A stretch of DNA of 39,535 nt from an uncultured Prevotellaceae bacterium (lineage in GTDB: Bacteria > Bacteroidota > Bacteroidia > Bacteroidales > Bacteroidaceae), in contig ONDH01000028.1 in the NCBI GenBank assembly GCA_900316505.1, positions 1-39,535 of the forward strand, written 5' to 3'. The notes under the pieces were generated by a model. It was not told where the DNA came from. It was given only the letters and a program-made list of their open reading frames with translations, and searched no databases. The number at the start of each line of letters is the position of its first letter. Position 1 is the stretch's first letter. This document shows, piece by piece, positions 7,348-14,879 of the stretch. Both the position numbers and the translations under genes were made by a program.

Positions 7348-8709
7348 TTAGAAATTATACGCTAAGCCTAATGTGAAGTATTCCTTGAATTGGAAGTAAC
7401 CGATTGTGTCATCGTAGAACTTCATGTCTCGGTTATCGTCGAAGCGCCAAAGCGTATAAACCTCACTGGAGATGTACTTGTTGAACTGGAAGGAAAGGGA
7501 GTTCTCCATCTCTGCTTCCACATATTCGTAGGAGGTGAAATAGAAGCAACGGCTTTTCCATGTCAAGCCCTTCACAACAGTAATCTTGGAACTGAACTCT
7601 ATCTTCGAACCGAAATCCTGTTGGAAATCCTTGCCTGCCATGTTGTTGGAACGATGGATGTCTATGTCGTCATCATCGATAAGACGCATCTTGTAAGACA
7701 AGGGCAAAAGGGCAAGAGAGAAGCTGTTGCCATTCTTGAACGTGGGTTTCCAGTCCATACCGAGAGAGACATACAAGTCCAAAGGCGCAATAAACTTGGA
7801 ATAGGTGCGACGGTCATTAGCTTTGTGACCAGGAAGGAACTGTGTCTTCGCTTCTGCAGAAACAGTGTAATACCAGTTTTTTGCAGCCTTGATGCCAAGT
7901 TTTGAATTGAGCTGAATCTTATCATTATTTGACAAATAGCGATGAATGGAGTCTGAGGTGGCTGTGACAAAACCAAGACGAAGGTCGAGCTTGTTGTCCC
8001 ATGTGACACGTTTCTGGTCATTGTAGTTGGCTTCAAGCACCAGATTGGAAAGCATCGTCACGTTGTTGTTACCTCCCTTGTACCAATTATCAGAGAAATA
8101 GTTCTGAGTGAACTGTAGAGAGAACCTTCCACTTGTTTTCCAAAAGTTGGGCTTGACTATTTGAAGATCCACCTCCACACTGTCAAGCACATCTGCCACA
8201 TCTTTAATCTCGTCCACCTTGTCATATATAGAAGCCAAATTCTCCACTTTTGTCTCCACTGAAGAGGTGGGAGAGACAGTTGTCTCAGCGGCTATCTGCG
8301 CATCAGAATAATGGAAATGGTCGGGATGTTCCACATAAGCTCCCATCAACAACCTATCAATGGAGCCATTGATGCGCTGACGTTCATGGAGTGCATCTGT
8401 CGTCTGCAATGAGGTGTCTGTTTCGTCTGGCAAGGAATAGTTCAGTTTCAGTTTACCGTCCAAAACGGAACGGAAGAAAACGCCTGGACCAAACAATTTA
8501 TAATAATAGGGAGACATGGACAACTCACTGGAATCAGTAGCTGTTTCTGCCGTATTTTTTCGTATCTGCGTCAGTTCTCTTTTGTATTTCGAAACAATGG
8601 AAGATGCCTCTCTGGAATAGGTTGCAGCACTTCCTGAGCGTTGGGAGAAGGTCTGCAGCGACACCCCGAAAAACATCGTGAACAAAAGAGGAAACAGGTA
8701 TTTCTTCAT
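7348..8709 (-). CDS. DUF3078 domain outer-membrane protein
   Basis: 453 residues with a signal peptide (MKKYLFPLLFTMFFGVSLQTFSQ). The middle and C-terminal part matches what I recall of DUF3078: WKTSGRFSLQFTQNYFSDNW, then YKGGNNN and VTWDNKLDLRLGF. Alternating aromatic and polar stretches up to the C-terminal LGLAYNF suggest a beta-barrel whose last strand ends in phenylalanine. The function of the family is unknown. A proline-poor, serine-rich segment (about 25-140) precedes the barrel-like part. The gene is divergent from 8908 and convergent with the amylase gene. Confidence 0.75.
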   Translation of the reverse strand: MKKYLFPLLFTMFFGVSLQTFSQRSGSAATYSREASSIVSKYKRELTQIRKNTAETATDSSELSMSPYYYKLFGPGVFFRSVLDGKLKLNYSLPDETDTSLQTTDALHERQRINGSIDRLLMGAYVEHPDHFHYSDAQIAAETTVSPTSSVETKVENLASIYDKVDEIKDVADVLDSVEVDLQIVKPNFWKTSGRFSLQFTQNYFSDNWYKGGNNNVTMLSNLVLEANYNDQKRVTWDNKLDLRLGFVTATSDSIHRYLSNNDKIQLNSKLGIKAAKNWYYTVSAEAKTQFLPGHKANDRRTYSKFIAPLDLYVSLGMDWKPTFKNGNSFSLALLPLSYKMRLIDDDDIDIHRSNNMAGKDFQQDFGSKIEFSSKITVVKGLTWKSRCFYFTSYEYVEAEMENSLSFQFNKYISSEVYTLWRFDDNRDMKFYDDTIGYFQFKEYFTLGLAYNF

Positions 8710-8731
8710 ACACTTTACTTCATATTTCTTG

Positions 8732-8739
8732 CAAATTTA
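8732..8739 (-). promoter_or_regulatory. Minus-7 box for the DUF3078 gene
   Basis: CAAATTTA on the plus strand reads TAAATTTG on the minus strand, 23 bases upstream of the start at 8709. No good TTTG box sits at the right distance, so this is only a partial match. Confidence 0.4.
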
Positions 8740-8814
8740 AGGCTTTTTACTGACAAATTCATCACAACATCTACATTTTCGACGATAAAATTTCTTACAT
8801 TCAAGAAAAAGAAC

Positions 8815-8822
8815 TAAATTTG
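8815..8822 (+). promoter_or_regulatory. Minus-7 box for the 29-residue gene and RNase G
   Basis: TAAATTTG lies 85 bases before the small gene at 8908, with a T-rich but non-canonical minus-33 region. It is divergent from the DUF3078 promoter at 8732. Confidence 0.45.
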
Positions 8823-8907
8823 CACTCCGAATGAGTTTGAGGTATGCTTCAGACTCACCCATAGACAACAACAAACAAGATTATAAACAACTTAATTTTC
8901 AACAACT

Positions 8908-8997
8908 ATGCCAAACGGTAAGAAGAAGAAAAGACACAAGATCTCGACTCACAAGCGTAAGAAGAGACTGAGAAAGAATCGCCACAAGAGCAAGTAA
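8908..8997 (+). CDS. 29-residue basic protein of the mS38/COX24 (AURKAIP1) type
   Basis: The product is extremely basic: it starts MPNGKKKKRHKIS, continues THKRKKRLRKNR, and ends HKSK. This pattern (K/R-rich, HKxxTHKRKKRLRxNRHK) is what I know of bacterial members of the COX24 C-terminal/AURKAIP1 family. Mitochondrial mS38 and mycobacterial bS22 belong to that group, and both sit in the small ribosomal subunit. A ribosomal location here is inferred from the family, not shown. It has its own upstream promoter box and precedes RNase G, with a hairpin in the 143-base gap. It is short enough to be missed by gene finders. Confidence 0.85.
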   Translation: MPNGKKKKRHKISTHKRKKRLRKNRHKSK

Positions 8998-9031
8998 AGT
9001 TGAGAAACTCTACTTCAATCTTGTCAGCGTC

Positions 9032-9100
9032 AGAACAAAGAACAGACCCTGAAATGAACCATCCTCGAAAAAGGGGTGCATGACGAGGTTTGTTCTTTTT
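9032..9100 (+). terminator. Two-tier hairpin with T-run between the small gene and RNase G
   Basis: The outer stem AGAACAAA (9032-9039) pairs with TTTGTTCT (9089-9096), and the inner stem CCTCG (9063-9067) pairs with CGAGG (9084-9088). A 23-base bulge lies on the left side only. Four Ts follow the outer stem. It could terminate the 29-residue gene's transcript or act as an attenuator or leader for RNase G 40 bases later. Confidence 0.5.
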
Positions 9101-9140
9101 CTGTTAAAACACACAACCTAATACATAAACGGTAGCAAGA

Positions 9141-10715
9141 ATGACCAGCGAACTTATCATCGATGCTCAGCCAAAGGAAGTGACCATTGCCCTGCTCGAA
9201 GACCAAAAGCTCGTTGAGTTCCAAAAGGAAGGTCAGGACAGTAAGTACTCCGTTGGCAACATCTACGCCGGAAAAGTGAAGAAAATCATGCCGGCACTCA
9301 ATGCATGTTTCGTCGATGTGGGTCATGAACGCGAAGCATTTCTGCACTACCAAGATTTAGGCAAACATTTTCTCTCTCTGGAGAAATACGTCAAGCAGGT
9401 GGTAAGCGACCGCCGAAAGCTTGCACCTATGGCAAAGGCTGCCAATCAGTCATCGCTGGAGAAAGTGGGAAGCATTCAAGACGTGCTTGAATTGGGACAG
9501 GAAGTGATGGTGCAAATTACCAAAGAACCCATCAACACAAAAGGTCCCCGACTGACAGCGGAAATCTCTTTCGCAGGACGTTACATTGTCCTCATTCCCT
9601 TTGACGACAAAGTGAATGTCAGTTCAAAAATCAAATCTAAAGAAGAACGCGCACGTCTGAAACAGCTCATTCAGAGCATCAAACCCCGAAACTTCGGAGT
9701 AATCGTACGCACAGTGGCAGAAGGAAAACGAGCTGCCGAACTGAACAACGAGATGAGCTTACTCGTTGAGTCGTGGAACGATTGCATCGGGAAGATTCAA
9801 AAAGCTACAAGTCTGCCAGTACTTGCACACGAGGAAACTGGCCGCACCGTCTCCATGCTGCGAGACCTCTTCAATCCCTCCTACGAGAGCATCCATGTAA
9901 ACAATGAGGATGTGTATAAGGAAGTGAAGAGATACGTCAGCCTTATTGCACCAGAAAGAGAATCGATTGTCAAGCTCTACAAAGGCAATGTCCCCATCTT
10001 CGACAATTTCGGAGTAACGAAACAAATCAAGTCGGGGCTTGGAAGGACAGTCAGTTTCAAGCATGGCGCCTATCTCATCATCGAGCACACCGAGGCACTC
10101 CACGTGGTGGATGTCAATTCAGGTAACCGCAACCGCGGACTCGACAATCAAGAGGAAAACGCCTTTGCAGTGAACATGGAAGCTGCTGAAGAACTGGCTC
10201 GCCAACTGAGACTGCGCGACATGGGTGGCATCATCGTCGTCGATTTCATCGACATGGACAGTGCCGAGCACAACCAAAAGCTCTACGAACACATGACTCA
10301 GATCATGAAGAGCGACCGTGCTCGCCACAACATCCTGCCACTGAGCAAGTTCGGTCTCATGCAAATCACAAGACAACGTGTCCGTCCTGCTATGGACATG
10401 CATGTAGAGGAAGTCTGCCCCACCTGTTTCGGTAAGGGCGTCGTCAAGCCCTCCATCTTGTTCACCGACACGCTGGAGCACAAAATCGATTACATTGTCA
10501 ACAATCTTGGTCAGAAGCGATTCAAGCTCTACGTCAATCCGTACGTGGAAGCTTACATCACCAAAGGTCTCATCAGCACCTACCTCAAATGGCAACTGAC
10601 TTACGGCTTTGGTGTAAAGATTTATCCGAGTCAAGACCTCGGTTTCCTGCAATACAAGTTTATCGACACCAAAGGTGAAGAGATAGACATGACAGAAGAA
10701 ATGGAAACCCGTTAA
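9141..10715 (+). CDS. rng: Ribonuclease G/E family endoribonuclease
   Basis: Cleaves single-stranded RNA in rRNA maturation and mRNA turnover. At 524 residues it is the RNase G-sized form with no long C-terminal degradosome scaffold. The S1-like domain starts near residue 37 (YSVGNIYAGKVKKIMPALNA). The DNase I-like catalytic domain has the paired aspartates D324 (VVDVNSGNRNRG) and D368 (IIVVDFIDMD). A zinc-link motif CPTC (C426, C429) is followed by GKG. It follows the 29-residue ribosomal-type gene and ends at a strong terminator shared with the convergent gene. Confidence 0.95.
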   Translation: MTSELIIDAQPKEVTIALLEDQKLVEFQKEGQDSKYSVGNIYAGKVKKIMPALNACFVDVGHEREAFLHYQDLGKHFLSLEKYVKQVVSDRRKLAPMAKAANQSSLEKVGSIQDVLELGQEVMVQITKEPINTKGPRLTAEISFAGRYIVLIPFDDKVNVSSKIKSKEERARLKQLIQSIKPRNFGVIVRTVAEGKRAAELNNEMSLLVESWNDCIGKIQKATSLPVLAHEETGRTVSMLRDLFNPSYESIHVNNEDVYKEVKRYVSLIAPERESIVKLYKGNVPIFDNFGVTKQIKSGLGRTVSFKHGAYLIIEHTEALHVVDVNSGNRNRGLDNQEENAFAVNMEAAEELARQLRLRDMGGIIVVDFIDMDSAEHNQKLYEHMTQIMKSDRARHNILPLSKFGLMQITRQRVRPAMDMHVEEVCPTCFGKGVVKPSILFTDTLEHKIDYIVNNLGQKRFKLYVNPYVEAYITKGLISTYLKWQLTYGFGVKIYPSQDLGFLQYKFIDTKGEEIDMTEEMETR

Positions 10716-10762
10716 GACTCCATGACTCTCAAACTTCGCAGTTTGAATGACACACACAAACT

Positions 10763-10804
10763 AAAAGGAGAAGGACCTCTATCATGAAGTCCTTCTCCTT
10801 TTTT
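10763..10804. terminator. Strong bidirectional terminator
   Basis: A perfect 14-base stem: AAAAGGAGAAGGAC (10763-10776) with GTCCTTCTCCTTTT (10789-10802). The loop is 12 bases, with T-runs on the plus strand and, by symmetry, on the minus strand. It separates the convergent RNase G and transglycosylase genes. Confidence 0.93.
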
Positions 10805-10822
10805 CAGTCATCCCCACCAGCA

Positions 10823-12010
10823 TCAGTTCTTGATCTTCAGCTTATATTCATTCCAGCGTGTACGAATGCTGTTGACATACTCGTAAGTCTCACTTCCACG
10901 GAAATAGCCATACTTTACTTCCTGCTGGTTATAGTATTGGGGTTCACTCATTTTAAGAACGAAGACATCCACATTGCCCAACCACACATTGGGATTTTTC
11001 CCATATTTCTTTGCCAAAGCCCTTGCATCATCCACATGACCTGAACCCGCATTGTAGGCAGCAAGAATAAAGTTGACACGTTCATCTCCATTGGCGATGG
11101 AAGCATAATGAGTGTTCAGTTGCGAGATGAGTTTAGAAGCCCCCTGCACATTGCGCTCTGGTACAAACACCTCCGATCGTGCCACACCCACATCACGTGC
11201 TGTCCCAGGCATCAACTGCATTAATCCCATCGCACCCATGTAAGAAACTGCCTGAGGGTCAAAGGATGATTCCTGATAAGCTTGTGCCGCCATCAACCGC
11301 CAATCCCAACCACACTTAATGGCATACTTTTTGAAGAGGTCATCATACTGTGAAATCTGTCCACGCGAAGCATTAAGTATGGGTGAAGCGACCTTACGAC
11401 GTGGAGCATAAGTACGTCCACTGCTCGATTTGACACGGATAGTCGTGTAGTCAAAGAAGTCTTTCTGATGGGCTGACATCCACTGAGAAAGGGAGGCTGA
11501 CAAGAGAGGGGAATCTTTACGTACGGTCCATGCAGCATTGGCTTTCGGACGAAGCGAAGTGTCTTTCCGTTGTGAGGAAAGACTGTCAAGGAAGGTGAAC
11601 AGTTCTTTCTCGCCCACATATTCCAACAAGGATGACAAAGAGTCTGCCCTATCCACTTGAAAAGCGATGAAATCCCCCTCCCCTTTCTGCAGTTTCTCAA
11701 TCAGTTCCCTCTGGTTACGAGACACATCCACACGAATACTGACACCAATGCTTTTTGCATATTGACGGGCAATCATGAACTGAACGCCAAAATCCTCTCC
11801 TCGGAAATCGAAGTAACTTTCAGGTCCATACAACGTGAGCACTATCAGTTCACCATTCTGCTGAATGTCGGGCAAATCGAGATGAGGAGAGGCATTGTTG
11901 GTATAAGTCTTAAACGGAGACCGCCCAGCATCACCCTGCGACTTGTTGGAGTCGCAAGCTATGATGCTGAGCAGTATACATAGAAGGATAGACCAACGCC
12001 CTATCATCAT
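10823..12010 (-). CDS. MltF-type membrane-bound lytic murein transglycosylase (lipoprotein)
   Basis: 395 residues. A lipoprotein signal has its lipidated cysteine at C19 (LLSIIAC). A solute-binding-protein-3-like domain spans about 48-190, followed by an SLT domain from about 222. The catalytic glutamate is E247 in AAQAYQESSFDPQA, followed by GAMGLMQLMPGTA. This domain pair defines the MltF family, which cleaves peptidoglycan and whose N-terminal domain senses muropeptides. Its ATG overlaps the stop of the small gene upstream by 4 bases (ATGA), so translation is probably coupled. It is the last gene of a four-gene unit starting at 14720. Confidence 0.92.
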   Translation of the reverse strand: MMIGRWSILLCILLSIIACDSNKSQGDAGRSPFKTYTNNASPHLDLPDIQQNGELIVLTLYGPESYFDFRGEDFGVQFMIARQYAKSIGVSIRVDVSRNQRELIEKLQKGEGDFIAFQVDRADSLSSLLEYVGEKELFTFLDSLSSQRKDTSLRPKANAAWTVRKDSPLLSASLSQWMSAHQKDFFDYTTIRVKSSSGRTYAPRRKVASPILNASRGQISQYDDLFKKYAIKCGWDWRLMAAQAYQESSFDPQAVSYMGAMGLMQLMPGTARDVGVARSEVFVPERNVQGASKLISQLNTHYASIANGDERVNFILAAYNAGSGHVDDARALAKKYGKNPNVWLGNVDVFVLKMSEPQYYNQQEVKYGYFRGSETYEYVNSIRTRWNEYKLKIKN

Positions 12011-12216
12011 CCTTTGCGTTGTGAAGCACGGTTCTTCACACGCTGACGAATCTCAGCCTTGTGCTTTGCCGCACCCGACTTATGGGAGCCAGTCTGGTAA
12101 GCTTTTTTGCGAGCCTTGGTCTTGACCTTGTTGGAATCTTCCTTTTTCTCGCTCTTAGCTTTACCGAAGTTGATGCCATTCATGATGGCATATTGAATTT
12201 CGTTATCTGAAGCCAT
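12007..12216 (-). CDS. Small basic protein, unknown function
   Basis: 69 residues, lysine/arginine-rich (about one third K/R) after a neutral start (MASDNEIQYAIMNGINFGK). The tail runs KHKAEIRQRVKNRASQRKG. It has no signal peptide or membrane segment, so it should be cytoplasmic and may bind nucleic acid. I do not recognise a family. It is very likely real because it fits exactly between its neighbours: 3 bases after the AICAR transformylase stop, with a 4-base overlap into the transglycosylase start. Confidence 0.75.
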   Translation of the reverse strand: MASDNEIQYAIMNGINFGKAKSEKKEDSNKVKTKARKKAYQTGSHKSGAAKHKAEIRQRVKNRASQRKG

Positions 12217-12219
12217 AAA

Positions 12220-13401
12220 TTAATGGTGGAAAAGACGAATGCCTGTGAACGCCATAGCAATACCATACTTGTTGCAGGTCTCAATGACATTATCATCACG
12301 AACAGAGCCACCTGCCTGTGCAATATACTGCACACCACTCTTGTGTGCACGCTCGATGTTGTCACCAAATGGGAAGAACGCATCAGAGCCAAGACACACG
12401 TTGGTGTTCTGAGCAAGCCAAGCTTTCTTCTCTTCAGCAGTGAGTGGCTCTGGCTTTTCGGTGAAGAAGTTCTGCCAAGTACCTTCACGAAGCACATCTT
12501 CATATTCATCACCAATATACACATCAATGGTATTATCGCGGTCGGCACGACGAATATCACTCTTGAAAGGCAATGCCAATACCTTTGGACATTGACGCAG
12601 CCACCAGATATCAGCTTTGTTACCTGCCAAACGAGTACAGTGAATACGGCTCTGCTGACCAGCACCTATACCGATTGCTTGACCATCCTTCACATAACAA
12701 ACAGAATTTGACTGTGTATATTTCAAGGTGATGAGCGCAATCTTGAGGTCACGCTTTGCATCTGCAGGAATGTTCTTGTTGTCCGTAGGAATGTTCTCAA
12801 AAAGATTATCGCCAGAGAGGTCAATCTCGTTGCGTCCTTGTTCAAATGTAATACCAAACACTTGCTTACGCTCGATGGGAGCTGGCTTATAATTAGGATC
12901 CATTTTGATGACACAATATGTACCATTGCGCTTTGCCTTCAGAATAGCCAATGCTTCAGGGGTATAGTCGGGAGCGATAATGCCATCGCTTACCTCGCGC
13001 TTGATGAGTGTAGCTGTAGCCTCATCGCAAGTGTCAGACAATGCGATGAAATCACCAAAAGAAGACATACGGTCAGCACCACGTGCACGTGCATACGCCG
13101 TTGCAATAGGAGTGAGTGGAATCTTTACATCGTCCACAAAGTAAATCTTTTTCAATGTGTCGCTAAGAGGTGCGCCCACAGCTGCACCTGCAGGACTGAC
13201 ATGTTTGAACGAAGTAGCTGATGGCATGCCTGTGGCAGCTTTCAGTTCCTTGACCAACTGCCAGCTATTAAAAGCGTCCAAAAGGTTGATATAGCCAGGA
13301 CGGCCATTAAGCACTTCGATAGGGAGTTCTCCCTCTTCCATATAGACACGAGATGGCTTCTGATTAGGATTACAGCCATACTTTAAAGCAAGTTCTTTCA
13401 T
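12220..13401 (-). CDS. Stand-alone AICAR transformylase (PurH C-terminal domain only)
   Basis: Transfers formyl from 10-formyltetrahydrofolate to AICAR, the penultimate step of IMP synthesis. The 393 residues correspond to the transformylase half of PurH. The catalytic pair K66-H67 lies in TSFKHVSPAG, and YARARGADRMSSFGDFIALS plus GAGQQSRIHCTRLAG are intact. The IMP cyclohydrolase (MGS-like) half is absent, and the upstream 26-base gap leaves no room for it, so this is not a recent truncation. Single-domain forms are known in Bacteroidetes alongside full PurH, as I recall; whether this genome has another PurH cannot be seen here. It sits in a unit with a TPR lipoprotein and MltF. Confidence 0.9.
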   Translation of the reverse strand: MKELALKYGCNPNQKPSRVYMEEGELPIEVLNGRPGYINLLDAFNSWQLVKELKAATGMPSATSFKHVSPAGAAVGAPLSDTLKKIYFVDDVKIPLTPIATAYARARGADRMSSFGDFIALSDTCDEATATLIKREVSDGIIAPDYTPEALAILKAKRNGTYCVIKMDPNYKPAPIERKQVFGITFEQGRNEIDLSGDNLFENIPTDNKNIPADAKRDLKIALITLKYTQSNSVCYVKDGQAIGIGAGQQSRIHCTRLAGNKADIWWLRQCPKVLALPFKSDIRRADRDNTIDVYIGDEYEDVLREGTWQNFFTEKPEPLTAEEKKAWLAQNTNVCLGSDAFFPFGDNIERAHKSGVQYIAQAGGSVRDDNVIETCNKYGIAMAFTGIRLFHH

Positions 13402-13427
13402 GTTGATTCTTTATTTTTATATTAGTT

Positions 13428-14720
13428 TTAATTCTTTTTTGACTTAACAAACCGATAAATGAAACCTGCCAAGATGCACACAATCAGGAACACGAGCATA
13501 GTGCTCAGGATTTTCACCCATCGATAAGCCAAAGCAGCCTCCTGTTTGGCCTCTTCAGTGTTCTGGTCTTTCTGCTTCGTAATGGCAGCTATTTCCTTCA
13601 TGTTACGGTTCATTTCATGAGCAGCCACCGAATCGACAGACTCTGCCATCAATTCAGCAACCGCCATTGCTTCGCTTTGCCTACCCGACTTATGGTAAGC
13701 ATTGAAACGTGGCGCCATGTATTCCTTCACATAATAGAGAGACATGGGCACGTTCCATGCTGTTGCCAACGAATCGACTTTCGGCATCAAATCTGCCAAT
13801 TCGTTCCATCGTTCGGCAGTCTTGAGGAAGTGCGCCTGATCCATAAGACCTGAAGAGGTGTTGAAATAGCCCACGTTCTGTGCTTTTCTATAGGCTTCTT
13901 CTGCAGACTGAGATGAACCCATTTTCAACATCACAAGCGCCTTTTCGAGAGCAATGCCACCTACGAATTTCGCACGGTCTGCATCAGTACACAGAGGACT
14001 TGCGGACAATCTATCTGCAGCCACTTCCGCTGAAGCAACCCAATTTTGAGCCAACTCATATTGACCAATCGTGGTGTATGCATCCAATATATTGAGTGAA
14101 ACACGGGCATGAGTGAGGATGTTTTCATAACAACTATCAGCCTGAACAATTTGCGAGAGTGCCATGTATGCCATACTGAAATTTATCTCAGCCTGTTCTT
14201 TCATTCCCAATTGGGTCTGGAAATACCCCATCGAATGCAAAATGCAAGCTGTCCACAACTTACTTTGGGATGAGTCATCTCCTTGAGCAACTTCATAGGC
14301 GCGGGTGGAGATATTCAATGCTTCTGCATTTTCTCCACGATTGGAAAGGAATGATGACAAATGATCACTTGCCTTGTAATAGAGTTCCGGACATTCCCTT
14401 TGCAATGCATCACCTTCCAACGCTTTCTTGAAATACAACTCAGAGGTCGTCCGCTGCATCATCTTATTATATACGATGCCACGAAAATAACAAATAACCG
14501 GCTTGCTGAACAACTCGGTTGCCTCGAGGCTATCAATACAAGCAAGCGCATCCTCTGGATTCTTATCCAGTCGTACACGTACAAGAGAGTCTGCACGTTT
14601 CACTCTCTCCACATTTTCTTCGTCTGAACTGTCAGATTGCTGTCCACATGACACCAGCACTCCAATACTCAATAACACACCTAATGCAATAACTACAATT
14701 AGATTTCTTTTACCCAACAT
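13428..14720 (-). CDS. TPR-repeat lipoprotein with C-terminal membrane helix
   Basis: 430 residues. The N terminus has a lipoprotein-like signal ending at C25 (IGVLVSC). Helical TPR-like repeats follow (for example AEINFSMAYMALSQ and SAEEAYRKAQNVGYF), then a coiled-coil-like stretch (about 365-395), a transmembrane helix (about 402-424) and a short basic tail (RFVKSKKN). The layout resembles the sensor half of Bacteroidetes TPR regulators, but nothing cytoplasmic follows the helix: no kinase and no DNA-binding domain. It is the first gene of the 14720-to-10823 unit. Its function is unknown. Confidence 0.75.
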   Translation of the reverse strand: MLGKRNLIVVIALGVLLSIGVLVSCGQQSDSSDEENVERVKRADSLVRVRLDKNPEDALACIDSLEATELFSKPVICYFRGIVYNKMMQRTTSELYFKKALEGDALQRECPELYYKASDHLSSFLSNRGENAEALNISTRAYEVAQGDDSSQSKLWTACILHSMGYFQTQLGMKEQAEINFSMAYMALSQIVQADSCYENILTHARVSLNILDAYTTIGQYELAQNWVASAEVAADRLSASPLCTDADRAKFVGGIALEKALVMLKMGSSQSAEEAYRKAQNVGYFNTSSGLMDQAHFLKTAERWNELADLMPKVDSLATAWNVPMSLYYVKEYMAPRFNAYHKSGRQSEAMAVAELMAESVDSVAAHEMNRNMKEIAAITKQKDQNTEEAKQEAALAYRWVKILSTMLVFLIVCILAGFIYRFVKSKKN

Positions 14721-14811
14721 TTTTTCGAAGTCTTTATTTATTACTGACAGAATAGCATAAAACTATACATACTATCTTTAGAACACATTTAGCCTAACTC
14801 TAAAGTTTTTA

Positions 14812-14819
14812 CAAAGTTA
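14812..14819 (-). promoter_or_regulatory. Minus-7 box for the TPR-AICARFT-MltF unit
   Basis: CAAAGTTA on the plus strand is TAACTTTG on the minus strand, about 90 bases upstream of the start at 14720. The minus-33 region is not a good TTTG. It is the best candidate in the 159-base gap. Confidence 0.45.
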
Positions 14820-14879
14820 GATAAAATAATTGGAACAGCAGGAATAATCATTTCCATTTTCATTCTTTTTAACACTGAT

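Noticed and set aside
12220..13401. Truncated purH pseudogene
   Set aside because: The start is clean, the domain is whole, and the gene is embedded in a tight operon; no remnant of the cyclohydrolase domain precedes it.
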